Position numbers and translations under genes: made by a program. Under the pieces are notes generated by a model. It was not told the DNA's origin and searched no databases. It saw nothing but the letters and a program-made list of their open reading frames with translations. Below, piece by piece: positions 7,613-19,041 of a stretch of DNA of 64,000 bases (its first letter is position 1; every line of letters begins with the position of its first letter). Origin of the DNA: Anaerolineales bacterium (GTDB lineage Bacteria; Chloroflexota; Anaerolineae; Anaerolineales; Villigracilaceae); contig CP129481.1 in assembly GCA_030583905.1 (NCBI GenBank), positions 186,001 to 250,000 on the forward strand, in the 5' to 3' direction.

Positions 7613-8332
7613 ATGAAAACGCCCCAAAAACCTTTGCCAAAAGTTGCACCATTCGTAAATGGAAGGCAGCAGCCTCCGAAAAACAATGGAGTGGACACGC
7701 GCGGCATGCTCAGCATTGTGACCATGCTGGTCAGCCTCGCCGCGTTGACCGTGTCCATGTTGGGCGCGGGGAAACTGGTGCTGGATGTCTTCAATGACGG
7801 ACTCAGCGACAGCATGGATGGGATCTTCGTCAAGATCCTTGTGTTGGGGTTGGCGTTCCTTTTCGGCTGGGGAGTTGGGCTGGCAAGCATCCGCGGATTC
7901 AATAATCTGGTCTATCCCATTATCATTAATATCTATGCCTGGGCTTGTCTTGCCGCCGTGTGTGTTCTGTACATCAAGGTGATCCAAAAATTGTACCTGC
8001 AGTTATACGACGGTCCGCGTTTTTTCACATATCTCATCATTTTGCTTGGCGGGTTGATCGTACTGCTGTTCCTGCACCTTCTGGTGGAAGGACATGACCT
8101 GCGTCCCTTTGCCATTCCCCTGCTGATCATCAGCGTACTGCAATTATTCGTGATCGTGGTGCGTTATATTTTTACATCGGACGCCAACGGCTGGATGCTG
8201 ATCGCGGATATCACGGTCTTTTTCGTAATGGTTTCGCTTGCCGTCCTGATGCTTCTGCATATCGGCATTCTCTCGCCCCTGCGCGAACAGATCAATGGGT
8301 TGTTCATCAGTAACAATCCCAGCGGGGGGTAG
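7613..8332 (+). CDS. Multi-spanning membrane protein of unknown function
   Basis: A 239-residue protein with a hydrophilic N-terminus of about 35 residues and then six hydrophobic segments, for example LSIVTMLVSLAALTVSML and FFTYLIILLGGLIVLLFLHL. No catalytic or transport motif was recognised. The ATG at 7613 follows GGGAGA; a TTG 15 bases upstream is less likely. It ends four bases before the convergent histidine kinase gene. Confidence 0.7.
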   Translation: MKTPQKPLPKVAPFVNGRQQPPKNNGVDTRGMLSIVTMLVSLAALTVSMLGAGKLVLDVFNDGLSDSMDGIFVKILVLGLAFLFGWGVGLASIRGFNNLVYPIIINIYAWACLAAVCVLYIKVIQKLYLQLYDGPRFFTYLIILLGGLIVLLFLHLLVEGHDLRPFAIPLLIISVLQLFVIVVRYIFTSDANGWMLIADITVFFVMVSLAVLMLLHIGILSPLREQINGLFISNNPSGG

Positions 8333-8335
8333 GCG

Positions 8336-11300
8336 TTATTCTTTCGCCAGCGGCAGGCGGATGAAGAAGGTACTGCCGGGGAAATTCACCTCGTCCCTGC
8401 CGGGGCTTTCGACCCAGATGCTGCCCTGCAAGGCTTTGACGATACCCGCCGCAATTGCCAAGCCCAAGCCTGCTCCTCCGCCCTTGTAGTTCGTGCGTCC
8501 GGATGAGTGCAACTCCACCTGTCCCAATTGATATAACTTTTCAAAGATGATCTTGTGGTGCTCGGGGTTGATGCCAATGCCGCTGTCTTTCACGCTGATC
8601 TCCGCCATCTTACCCTGTTTGGCATCTTCCACCACGCGGGCGGAAACAGTGACCGTGCCGCCATCCGGGGTGAATTTGATCGCATTGACGATGATATGGT
8701 CAAGTGCCTTCTTGAGCAGGTCGGGGTCTGCCCACAGCGGGGGAATGTTTTGAGTTGCCTCATCCAGGTTAAGGGTCAGGTTGCGAGCCGCGAGATCATC
8801 CACGTAATCCTTGTAAATGAGTCTCAGGATCAGCCCAAGTTTCACGTCCTCCAAATGCGGCGTGATGACCTGGTTCTCAAGACGCGCAACATCCAGCATG
8901 CTGTCCACGATCTGATGCAGACGATTGGTGCCGCGCAGCACGCCTTCGACGGCTTGCGAGAGCGTGGGGTTTCCCTTAATGGTCTCATCCATTCGCATCA
9001 TGCTGAGGTAGCCCTTGATGACCGTCATCGGGGTGCGGAGTTCATGCGCGGCAACGCGAATGAACTGGGATTTGTTCTTATCGTGTTTTTCGAGGGTCTG
9101 GTAGGCGTTGTTCAATTCCTCCACACGCTCGGCAACCATGCGTTCCATCATCTGGTTCATGCCGGTCACCTCGTTGTAGAGGCGCGCATTTTTCAGCGCG
9201 ATCGTGGCTTGTGTGGCATACGTGGTTGCCAGCAAAGCGTCATCTTCGCTGAAGGGTTGCGCGGCGCGGCTCAATACCATCAGACCGATGACATTGTCCT
9301 TGGAATACAGCGGCACTCCCAGCCATGAACGGTCACGCGGAAGCCAGTCCGGCTGGCGCCATCCCGCCGCCGCATTCACATCGTTGACAAGCAGCATCTC
9401 CCCTGTGCGCGCAACGGTCTGGTAGAAATCAGCGCCATCCAATGTCAAATGGAAGGTCTGCAAATCCGCGTCTGGCGGCATCCCATGCTGGGCGCGCACC
9501 AGCGGCACATCATTGACATCCTGCATGAACAGGACACCGCGCTCATGCGGCAGGACCTGGCGCAACTGATCAAGGATCTGCTGGGGCAGGTTTTCAATGG
9601 TGGTCAAGGATGAAAGCTGGCGCATGGAACGCGTCAGCGCCTCTGCACCTCGACGCCGTTCCTGTTCCGCCTCGAAGAGCTTTGCATTTTGCGCCGCGGC
9701 TTTTTCCGCATCCCGCTGCGCCTGTTCGCGCTGCTGGACAAGCATGGTACGCAAAAGCGCGCTGGAAAGCAGGTTCCTCACCCGGACATACACATCCCAA
9801 TCCCGCGGACCCATTTCCAGCCACATAAATCCGAAGCGGTTGCTCGCCAGCGCCAGCGGCATGACCACGGCATCATAGCGATGATCTTCCGGCGTCTTTC
9901 CGCGCGGGATCAACCTCCCGGTGGCGAGCGTCGGCATATCCTGCGAGATCTGGAAACGGCTCTCGTCATATTGCAGCAGGAGCCGGTAATTCTTCGGAGG
10001 CGGAGAGGAGATCAAACCGGGCTTGCTGACATCGCTGTAGAACATCACATACCAGCGTTCCAGCCCGAAAACGGGAAAATGCCTGGCAATGGCATCGCCA
10101 ATGGCTTCGAAGGTCATGGCGGGAGCCATGGAGAAACTGAAGTTATTGAGCAACTCCTCCTGCTTCTCGAACTGCAAACGACGATACGCCTGCGCCCGAC
10201 GCGCCAGTTCGCCCACCATCATACGCGCCTGCTGGAAAAGATTTTCCGCGCGCAGCATCATGGTATTGCTGGTGATGCCGCCCAATGCATACCTTCGGAA
10301 CGTGGAGATCACGTTCTGCCAGACGATGAAATCGTATCCGTTCCTTTGCAGCGCATCCACCATGGCTTGCACCATTTTCAGGAAGGGATCGCTTTTGTCG
10401 TTCTCGCGCAGGCTGGCAAGGAATACATCCCAGGTGCGCCCGAACACGTCCGTATACAGTATCTTCGATGGGTCATTCTCCGGGATGCCTGCTGCGGCAA
10501 ACAACGCCTGGATCGCCGCTGCGCGCTTGTTCTCCAACCTGCCGGTATGTGCCACTTCCTTCGGCAGCACCATGGCGCGTTGAATGCTATCCGGCAGGCA
10601 ACCGCATGACCAACGGACCTCCAAACGCGAGTGCAGGACATTGACCGCATCGACCTGCTCCCCTGCGATGCGTTTCAGTAAGGCTCCCAACGCCTGCCTA
10701 CCCACCTCGTAAAAGGATTGGTGCACTGTGGTCAGCGGAACCCCCATGGACTGCGCCTCGCCAACATCATCGAAACCGGTCACGGCGATATCATCCGGCA
10801 CGTTCACGCCGCGCTGCTGCAACGCTTCAAGCACGCCAAATGCCATCTGGTCGTTGGATGAGACGATCGCCTGCAGGCGAATCCCGCGCTCATCCAACAA
10901 AGTACGGACCGCGGCGCGTCCGCTCTCCGGGCTGTAATCGCCGTTCACGACAAGCACATCTTCATAACGGATATTGTGCGCCTTCAGTTCATCCTTATAA
11001 GCGTTGAAGCGCTGATCCGCCTCGATCTGCACTGCTGGACCCCGCAGGAAGGCGATCCGCTGGTAGCCATGCACCTCGATCAAATGCCGGACGACCGCGC
11101 GCATACCGCCTTCATTATCTGCAAAAAATGAAGAAACCCCCTCTGCTGGAATCGCAAACGATACGATCGGCGTGGGGGCAAAAAATGCGCAAAAATCCCG
11201 AATCTCCTCGCGGGAGACACCGTAGGCAAGTTCAGCAGAGAGTAAAATACCGTCAAACTGCCCCGGCTTGATCAGATCATACAATCCATACGAATGCGCT

Positions 11301-11482
11301 GCGCCTGTCGAAGAAGCGATCGGCGCAGGCTTTCCGCCCGCAAAGTAGACCACGTTGACATCATCCGCCTTTGCGGCATCCAACACGCCCGACATGAACT
11401 CCGCGCCCCAGGTGCGCGATAACTGCGCGCCAAGCACGGCGATGGTCTTGCGGAAGTTCGCAGATGTGTACGAGTCGGTCAT
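8336..11482 (-). CDS. Cytoplasmic histidine kinase with a LacI-type sugar-sensor domain
   Basis: A 1048-residue protein without a signal peptide or membrane segment. Residues about 10-300 match the ligand-binding half of LacI/GalR regulators (FADNEGGMRAVVRHLIEVHG, then IVSSNDQMAFGVLEALQQRG and IAVTGFDDV), but the usual helix-turn-helix is absent. A GAF-like region follows at about 620-780, with a coiled linker. The kinase core has the phospho-acceptor His in AAHELRTPM at about residue 813, an N box in KKALDHIIVNAIKFTPDGG, and G boxes in VKDSGIGI and GGGAGLGLAIA. It probably senses a small cytoplasmic ligand and phosphorylates a response regulator encoded elsewhere. A TATAAT lies 13 bases before the ATG. 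Confidence 0.85.
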   Translation of the reverse strand: MTDSYTSANFRKTIAVLGAQLSRTWGAEFMSGVLDAAKADDVNVVYFAGGKPAPIASSTGAAHSYGLYDLIKPGQFDGILLSAELAYGVSREEIRDFCAFFAPTPIVSFAIPAEGVSSFFADNEGGMRAVVRHLIEVHGYQRIAFLRGPAVQIEADQRFNAYKDELKAHNIRYEDVLVVNGDYSPESGRAAVRTLLDERGIRLQAIVSSNDQMAFGVLEALQQRGVNVPDDIAVTGFDDVGEAQSMGVPLTTVHQSFYEVGRQALGALLKRIAGEQVDAVNVLHSRLEVRWSCGCLPDSIQRAMVLPKEVAHTGRLENKRAAAIQALFAAAGIPENDPSKILYTDVFGRTWDVFLASLRENDKSDPFLKMVQAMVDALQRNGYDFIVWQNVISTFRRYALGGITSNTMMLRAENLFQQARMMVGELARRAQAYRRLQFEKQEELLNNFSFSMAPAMTFEAIGDAIARHFPVFGLERWYVMFYSDVSKPGLISSPPPKNYRLLLQYDESRFQISQDMPTLATGRLIPRGKTPEDHRYDAVVMPLALASNRFGFMWLEMGPRDWDVYVRVRNLLSSALLRTMLVQQREQAQRDAEKAAAQNAKLFEAEQERRRGAEALTRSMRQLSSLTTIENLPQQILDQLRQVLPHERGVLFMQDVNDVPLVRAQHGMPPDADLQTFHLTLDGADFYQTVARTGEMLLVNDVNAAAGWRQPDWLPRDRSWLGVPLYSKDNVIGLMVLSRAAQPFSEDDALLATTYATQATIALKNARLYNEVTGMNQMMERMVAERVEELNNAYQTLEKHDKNKSQFIRVAAHELRTPMTVIKGYLSMMRMDETIKGNPTLSQAVEGVLRGTNRLHQIVDSMLDVARLENQVITPHLEDVKLGLILRLIYKDYVDDLAARNLTLNLDEATQNIPPLWADPDLLKKALDHIIVNAIKFTPDGGTVTVSARVVEDAKQGKMAEISVKDSGIGINPEHHKIIFEKLYQLGQVELHSSGRTNYKGGGAGLGLAIAAGIVKALQGSIWVESPGRDEVNFPGSTFFIRLPLAKE

Positions 11483-11550
11483 GGACGGTATCGGGATTAT
11501 AAGTCAGGATTCACAAATTGACGGAGATTAAAAAATTTCAATTTTGTAAT

Positions 11551-11586
11551 CAAAAAGGATGCACCGCAACACTGCAGTGCATCCTT
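11551..11586 (-). terminator. Terminator of the metalloprotease gene
   Basis: Stem AAGGATGCAC/GTGCATCCTT. In the minus direction it is followed by TTTTTG. It starts six bases after the protease stop codon. Confidence 0.8.
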
Positions 11587-11591
11587 CGTCG

Positions 11592-13592
11592 TTATCGGAT
11601 CTCGAACTGGTAGGATGCAAGCTCGCGCGTAAAACGCGTCGTCCCCGCTACAACCAGATACGCCTTCTCACCTCGTTGCAGCGAGATCGTGATCTCCGCC
11701 GTCTGATCTTCGTTGAGCGGGATCATCGTCACGCTGGAATCACCCGTCAGAACGAGAGCCAGACCAAAGGTCTGCGGAAGAACGTTCTGGACGCGGACAA
11801 ATCCCTCCGCCACCCAGCCTCCATCATCCGCTTCAAAATCGGAACTGTAATCTGCCGCTTCGATCCGGACATCATCCAACAGGAAGCCTTCCCCATTGAC
11901 CGCCGCGTCGGTGACATACTCGAAGCGGACAAAGATACTCTTGCCCGCGTATTGCGAAAGATCGATCCTTTCCTCGATCCAGCCGTTCGTGGTGCCGCTG
12001 TAGCCCCAGCCGTACGAATTGCCAGATGGGTTTGTGCCGGTTCCGGAAGGTGTGGGAACGATCTCCCACGTCTCGCCGTCCTCGGAAATTTCGAGGTAGA
12101 GGTAATCCCAGTCGGTCTCGATATCGTACCAGGTGCGGAAGGAGAATTCGATGGGCGCGCTTACGTTCGTGAGATCAAACTCGCGCGTCAGCGTCATATT
12201 CGACTCGTCGCCCTTGTTCGACCAGAAGGCATACGTACCGGAATATGGGTCGGCGGGCAGCAGTTTCGTCACGGTGGAACCCGTGAAGGAGATGGTGTAA
12301 TCACCCGCGCATTCGATGACAATATAATCCACGCCGTATTGGTGTACCGTGCGCGAAAGAGGATCCGGCTGACAGTCCGTTATGGTTTCGGTCGGCGAGG
12401 CGCGCCGCGCACTGGGATAATTGTTATACACAAAACGCCCATCGCCCGCGGAAGAGGAGTGCAGCAGATTCGTAACCGCCCAATCCATGAAGAAGGCATC
12501 GGTGGCGACAGGATCCCCTGTCAGCGGGTCGGAGGCGCCAATGTCAGACAGGACAGCGTCGAAGCTTTCCAATCCGTTGGCGGGGTGGCGGACAAGCGCC
12601 TTGGTGGCGTCGTCGCCGAAACGGTCGAGGAAATAGGTCATGAACAGGAATGCCGCGCCGTAGTGAGGCGTGGTTGCGCCCTGACTGTTGGGCCAGTCGT
12701 TCAACTGCAGATCGGGGTTGCTGATATACAACCAGTCGAACCCGCCGCCGTCATAGCCGTTGATGAACGCCGCCAATTCGGAGGCGCCCTCGTTCAGCCA
12801 GGAAGTTTCGTTGGCGTCCAAATTCCAATGGATCATATGCTGAAATTCGTGCGCCAGCACGCTATAGGTGAATTCATCGCCAAGCGAGGTGTTATCGGCA
12901 TTGAAGAGGAACATTTCGTGCCCGTTGGAATATTCCCTGATCAACGGGTGAACGGAATCTGCCGAGGAGAAATATCCTGCGATGGAAAATCCAAGTCCGC
13001 GGGCATATAGGATGTAAATATGCTCGTCGCCGTCAATGCCGGGGGTCCATTCACTGCCAAAGAATTCACGGGTGGTGGGATAGATCTTTTCCTCGAACTC
13101 ATCCACCAGCGCGCGCATCTCGCGTTCGTTGACATTGACACCGTCCTGCACCCAGAAATAGACGTGCGGCGTGGCGTAGCGGAGCGTGGCTTGCACTTCG
13201 TTGTTGGTGTTCGTATCCAGGTTGTGCACCCAGAAATTCTTTGTTTCCCCAACGATGCGTGGAGCGGCGGAGGTCGCCATCACTTCAGGGATGTCGCACA
13301 TGTCTTTCAACCGGCACGCCAGCTCGCGCGGGTCGTTATCCGGGACGATCGTGCTTTGCAGCGTTTCAAGAGTCGAGAAGGTGACTTCATCAACAGGTGG
13401 ACGCTCCAAAGGCAATTCTGTGGCAGGCGGATCATTATTCTCTGAAAATAAGGGCAGTTCCGTTACCGAAGTGGATGGCGAGATCGCGAAGTAAGCGTAT
13501 CCTGCCATCCCCGCAACGAGCACACAGAGACAACACAACAACACTGCAATGCCGATCACGATCGCCGTTGTGCTTGATTTGTTTTCTGTCAT
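11592..13592 (-). CDS. Secreted or anchored zinc metalloprotease, M6-like
   Basis: A 666-residue protein. Residues about 8-35 form one membrane segment (signal anchor). The catalytic motif is HEFQHMIHW near residue 250, followed by LNEGASELAAF, so the zinc ligands would be the two His and the downstream Glu as in gluzincin-like proteases. The layout resembles immune-inhibitor-A-type peptidases. Near residues 440-600 is a beta-rich, MAM/jelly-roll-like segment (FSFRTWYDIETDWDYLYLEI, then FVRFEYVTDAAVNGEGFLLD) that could bind substrate or glycans. It likely degrades extracellular protein. The ATG follows AGAGGAAAAG. It has its own terminator and lies downstream of clpC, but clpC also has a terminator, so it is probably transcribed separately. 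Confidence 0.75.
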   Translation of the reverse strand: MTENKSSTTAIVIGIAVLLCCLCVLVAGMAGYAYFAISPSTSVTELPLFSENNDPPATELPLERPPVDEVTFSTLETLQSTIVPDNDPRELACRLKDMCDIPEVMATSAAPRIVGETKNFWVHNLDTNTNNEVQATLRYATPHVYFWVQDGVNVNEREMRALVDEFEEKIYPTTREFFGSEWTPGIDGDEHIYILYARGLGFSIAGYFSSADSVHPLIREYSNGHEMFLFNADNTSLGDEFTYSVLAHEFQHMIHWNLDANETSWLNEGASELAAFINGYDGGGFDWLYISNPDLQLNDWPNSQGATTPHYGAAFLFMTYFLDRFGDDATKALVRHPANGLESFDAVLSDIGASDPLTGDPVATDAFFMDWAVTNLLHSSSAGDGRFVYNNYPSARRASPTETITDCQPDPLSRTVHQYGVDYIVIECAGDYTISFTGSTVTKLLPADPYSGTYAFWSNKGDESNMTLTREFDLTNVSAPIEFSFRTWYDIETDWDYLYLEISEDGETWEIVPTPSGTGTNPSGNSYGWGYSGTTNGWIEERIDLSQYAGKSIFVRFEYVTDAAVNGEGFLLDDVRIEAADYSSDFEADDGGWVAEGFVRVQNVLPQTFGLALVLTGDSSVTMIPLNEDQTAEITISLQRGEKAYLVVAGTTRFTRELASYQFEIR

Positions 13593-13672
13593 CGGTTTCT
13601 TTTCCTCTGCAATGAAAATATCGCCCGATAATACCGCATCCGCGTGAAAAACGGATTAGAAAATAAAGGGGA

Positions 13673-13707
13673 TAAAAAAACAGCGCGAGACTTTCAGCCT
13701 CGCGCTG
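13673..13707 (-). terminator. Terminator of clpC
   Basis: Stem CAGCGCGAG/CTCGCGCTG, followed in the minus direction by seven or more T (plus-strand A run at 13674-13680). Confidence 0.88.
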
Positions 13708-13714
13708 GATTCGT

Positions 13715-16192
<2,478 letters not shown>

Positions 16193-16206
16193 GGGGGTTC
16201 TCTCCT

Positions 16207-16235
16207 GTAGGGGCGGAGCGGCGCTCCGTCCCTAC
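16207..16235 (-). repeat. 13-bp hairpin in the clpC leader, abutting the ribosome binding site
   Basis: The arms 16207-16219 and 16223-16235 pair over 13 positions (12 Watson-Crick and one G-T) around a three-base loop. The loop-distal end touches the CTCCT that is the clpC Shine-Dalgarno on the minus strand. It may be a dispersed REP-like palindrome or an RNA structure controlling clpC translation; there is no T run for termination. Confidence 0.6.
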
Positions 16236-16328
16236 GATTACCAATGAGAGCATTATAACAAACGCCGCATTGGCAGGTTATCAACACGGCGTAAGAGATG
16301 TATTAGATTTGAGAGGAAGTATCGGAGT

Positions 16329-16859
16329 TTACAGGTCTTTCCACATGATGACGCGGCGCTCGACCGGCAGTCCAGCCTGGGCTTCTGCCGCGCGAAGCTC
16401 AACAAAATCCCTTGACCATTCCTTTTCCGGGAGCATCCGAAAGCCGAGACGCTCATAATACGGCGCATTCCAAGGGACATCCCTGAACGTGGACAAGCTC
16501 ATGGCTTTGAAGCCTGCCTGAACAGCCCACGCCTGAATGGCGCGGATTAACTCTCTTCCCAAGCCCTGTCCGCTGTGGGCTGGCAGAATGTCTATTTCTT
16601 CAAGATGAACCCGCTCGGATGCCGTTTCGATCATTGCAAAACCGACGATTTCATCCGCCAGCGTTGTGACCACCCATACGTGACCGTGCTTCTGCGCCTC
16701 GAGCAATCTCTCAATGGGCAGGGTTTGCCCGGAAAGGTGCGCCAAGCCCACCGCTGCGAACTGCTGTCCCGCCGCCCGTTCCACTTCACCTAATTCGGTT
16801 AACTCCTCCCTCTCCGCGAGGCGGATGCGGTATTCCGCGTTTTTTCCGGCGATGATCAT
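16329..16859 (-). CDS. GNAT-family N-acetyltransferase
   Basis: A 176-residue protein. The acetyl-CoA-binding region is LEEIDILPAHSGQGLGRELI (Q/R-x-x-G-x-G/A motif as SGQGLG), and the C-terminal YYERLGFRMLPE is typical of GNAT folds. The substrate is unknown. The start is the ATG at 16859, which overlaps the upstream stop codon (ATGA), so it is the last gene of a three-gene minus-strand operon. A longer frame would run far into the upstream gene. Confidence 0.85.
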   Translation of the reverse strand: MIIAGKNAEYRIRLAEREELTELGEVERAAGQQFAAVGLAHLSGQTLPIERLLEAQKHGHVWVVTTLADEIVGFAMIETASERVHLEEIDILPAHSGQGLGRELIRAIQAWAVQAGFKAMSLSTFRDVPWNAPYYERLGFRMLPEKEWSRDFVELRAAEAQAGLPVERRVIMWKDL

Positions 16860-17161
16860 GGTTTCATGCGCTCGACCAGCAAGGGGATGATCGTCTCGCG
16901 CCAAAATGTGGGCAGGATCATACCGCTGGACATGCCGCCGGTGTTGTAGCGTTCGGTGAAGAACATTTCCGTTTCGGAGATGTGATGACCTGTCAGCGTG
17001 TGGAATGCCTGTTGGATAAGAGCGACCAGTTCCTCGGTTGAAGAGGGAAGCGGAATGTCATCGAAATGCGCGCGCATCTCCCGCCACAGATGCGGGTCGC
17101 CGCGTAGATTCCATTGGGCGGGTTGTTTATCGAACAGGGACGCGATGGTTTTCATATTCAC
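16856..17161 (-). CDS. Conserved-looking hypothetical protein
   Basis: A 101-residue soluble protein of mixed composition with no recognised domain. It contains a Trp-rich N-terminal stretch (QWNLRGDPHLWREM). Stops and starts overlap on both sides: its GTG start overlaps the upstream stop as GTGA, and its own stop overlaps the acetyltransferase start. This is good evidence that it is a real coupled gene. The GTG at 17161 is preferred over the ATG six bases later because of that overlap. Confidence 0.65.
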   Translation of the reverse strand: MNMKTIASLFDKQPAQWNLRGDPHLWREMRAHFDDIPLPSSTEELVALIQQAFHTLTGHHISETEMFFTERYNTGGMSSGMILPTFWRETIIPLLVERMKP

Positions 17162-17544
17162 CCTTTCACATAGGACAGTTTCTCGCGGATCAAGCCGTCC
17201 TCCACTTTGAAGACGTCCACCCCGCGCACGTGACCCGCCTGACCCGCCGCATCCACCCAGTGGTAACGCCAGCGCATGACACAGCGGTTGCCGCCCAAGC
17301 CGAAGATCTCTTCGATCTCGATCTGTGCCTGTGGTGACTCGCGGAAGAAGTCCCGCCAGAATTGCGTGACAGACTCTTTGCCTGCATAGACCGTCCCATC
17401 CGGCGCGGGATGCGTGTTCTCGAAGATGCAGTCCTCGCTCATCAATGCCATCATACCCGCCACGTCATGACGGTTGAGCGCGTCATGGAAGGCGAGCACG
17501 GTGCGCGTCGCGGCTTCGATACGGGACATGCGGGCTGGGCTCAT
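17158..17544 (-). CDS. SnoaL/NTF2-like protein
   Basis: A 128-residue protein with the SnoaL-like pattern: an N-terminal helix ending VLAFHDALNRHDVAGMMAL, the SEDCIFENTHPAPDG region, and a core strand MRWRYHWVDAAGQAGHVRGV. The family includes small cyclases, isomerases and orphan binding proteins; no specific reaction can be assigned. The start is uncertain between ATG 17544 and ATG 17529. A TATAAT box at 17563-17568 (minus strand) lies just upstream of the first. It is the first gene of the operon with the hypothetical and the acetyltransferase. Confidence 0.72.
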   Translation of the reverse strand: MSPARMSRIEAATRTVLAFHDALNRHDVAGMMALMSEDCIFENTHPAPDGTVYAGKESVTQFWRDFFRESPQAQIEIEEIFGLGGNRCVMRWRYHWVDAAGQAGHVRGVDVFKVEDGLIREKLSYVKG

Positions 17545-17597
17545 AACTCTACCTTGTTTGGAATTATACAACCTCCCCCTTTATGCGCCATAAGGAA

Positions 17598-18140
17598 TTA
17601 CTTCTTATAATGCAGTGCGACAACCCCTGAACGGAATGTCTTTGATCCGACAAGATCCAATTTAAGGGTCTTGTCCGATTCGAACAAACGCGGACCTTTC
17701 CCGGCAATGACCGGGTGCACGACAAAGTGATACTCGTCGATGAGATCCCATTGCACGGCTTGCGATGCGATCTTCAATCCGCCAATGGAAATAGGTTTCC
17801 CCGGCTGCTGTTTTAACTTCATGATCTCTTCCCGAAGTCCCGAGTGGAGGAGCGTTGTATTATTCCACTCCACGCTCTTCAACGTCGTTGAAAAGACGAT
17901 CTTTGGCATGGCATCGAACACACGCGCGAATTCGTTGGTCGTTTCCGTTTCCGATTGATTCACCGCGACATCGTGCCAGTACGGATACATCAAGTGATAT
18001 GTGTTGCGTCCGAAGATTTCAACGTCTGCATCGCGCAAGAGCCCGGTGAAGTACTTGTGCACATCGTCATCGGGGAGCATGTCTTCGTGACCGCAGTAAC
18101 CGTCTATTGTGATGTTGATCGCAAAAACGACGTTTCTCAT
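17598..18140 (-). CDS. Dihydrofolate reductase-like (RibD C-terminal family) protein
   Basis: A 180-residue protein with the DHFR/RibD-C fold pattern: MRNVVFAINITIDGYCG, then FGRNTYHLMYPYW, the KIVFSTTLKSVEW strand, PISIGGLKIASQA for the NADPH phosphate loop, and a C-terminal VHPVIAGKGPRLF. The family includes pteridine and pyrimidine reductases of uncertain role; it is not the classical folA. The ATG follows CAGGAGAAC. It lies just downstream of the fourth attC-like repeat and may be a cassette gene, but no attC-like sequence follows it. Confidence 0.75.
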   Translation of the reverse strand: MRNVVFAINITIDGYCGHEDMLPDDDVHKYFTGLLRDADVEIFGRNTYHLMYPYWHDVAVNQSETETTNEFARVFDAMPKIVFSTTLKSVEWNNTTLLHSGLREEIMKLKQQPGKPISIGGLKIASQAVQWDLIDEYHFVVHPVIAGKGPRLFESDKTLKLDLVGSKTFRSGVVALHYKK

Positions 18141-18181
18141 TCCTTGTTCTCCTGACGTTATTTTTATCCTTGCTGATCTCT

Positions 18182-18276
18182 GCGGGCTGACGGCTTGACC
18201 TTACCCACGCGCCCCGCCAGTTTCCTCGCGGACAGGGGTCATCATACCAGCATTCTCCGGGACACTGTCAGCCCGC
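18182..18276 (-). repeat. attC-like repeat 4 (divergent)
   Basis: The outer arms GCGGGCTGAC and GTCAGCCCGC are perfectly complementary over ten bases (18182-18191 and 18267-18276). The 3' half, in minus reading, contains GGTCAAGCCGTCAGCCC, related to the GTCAAGCCGGTTGGG end of repeats 2 and 3. The interior GGTATGATGACC resembles GGTATGATATGCC of repeat 3. The core boxes depart from RYYYAAC/GTTRRRY. The left arm includes the stop codon of the membrane protein gene. Confidence 0.45.
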
Positions 18277-18888
18277 CTGGGTGGATCGGGGAGAGTCGTT
18301 CCTTAAGAGAAAAACACCCTGCCAGACACCTAGTATTGTGCCAAGCAGTAAAACGAACCCTTCAAGTTCCTGGAATAAAAAAACGAACCAGCCTGCAAAT
18401 CCCGCCAGAAGATACAACACAGACAGGGTACGGGAAAAGAAGCGGGATGTCCAAAAGGCTGAACCAAGTAAAACATACGTCCATCCCAAAAAGTGAAATC
18501 CCAACGAATTCATGCCCGTCACAAGCGTAGTCCAAACGATCAGAACGGTTGTGGAATTTTCCAAACTCAATTCGGGATGCATCAAATGGTAATGGCGGTT
18601 CGATGCGCGGATAAACGCAACTGCCGCCATGCCCGCCGCCGAAAGGACAGCCGCCAGCAATGCCAAATCCATGCGGCGATGCGCGTTCCTGCCGACAAGT
18701 TCACGAAGCACATACACAAGGGTGATCAGGCTGGCGGACAGAACGGGACCGGAGAGAAAATCTGCCAGATGATATGCGGTCACACCGGCGGCATCCTGCA
18801 AGTTGCCGGTCAGATAGATCCACGATGCAACCACAAACGACACCGCTATTAGAGAAGATGCAAGCCCGCCCCATTTATGGATCGTCAT
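18268..18888 (-). CDS. Six-span membrane protein in a putative integron cassette
   Basis: A 206-residue protein with about six hydrophobic segments, for example SSLIAVSFVVASWIYL, VLSASLITLVYVLREL and LLYVLSR-type helices near the C-terminus. No catalytic motif was recognised. The ATG is preceded by GGAGTATATGCC. The gene is flanked by attC-like repeats 3 and 4 in a single-gene, cassette-sized interval (about 735 bases between R' boxes) with no promoter of its own seen. Confidence 0.6.
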   Translation of the reverse strand: MTIHKWGGLASSLIAVSFVVASWIYLTGNLQDAAGVTAYHLADFLSGPVLSASLITLVYVLRELVGRNAHRRMDLALLAAVLSAAGMAAVAFIRASNRHYHLMHPELSLENSTTVLIVWTTLVTGMNSLGFHFLGWTYVLLGSAFWTSRFFSRTLSVLYLLAGFAGWFVFLFQELEGFVLLLGTILGVWQGVFLLRNDSPRSTQAG

Positions 18889-18919
18889 GGCATATACTCC
18901 TTATCCGTACAATGTATCT

Positions 18920-19030
18920 TCCCAACCGGCTTGACATCACTCACGCGCGCGGTAATCCGTCCAGCCGAAAAAAGGGCTTACCCGCTACACAGACGAGGCA
19001 TATCATACCGGCGCTCTTCGGACGTTGTAT
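18920..19030 (-). repeat. attC-like repeat 3
   Basis: In minus reading the 3' end is GTGAGTGATGTCAAGCCGGTTGGGA, shared base for base with repeat 2 except the last position. GTTGGG matches the integron R' box GTTRRRY apart from its last base. The ending TCAAGC-GTT is also the usual right end of integron attC sites. The 5' arm GTTGTAT side (ATACAAC on the minus strand) is a weak R'' box. Confidence 0.5.
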
Positions 19031-19041
19031 GAGCCGCCAAT

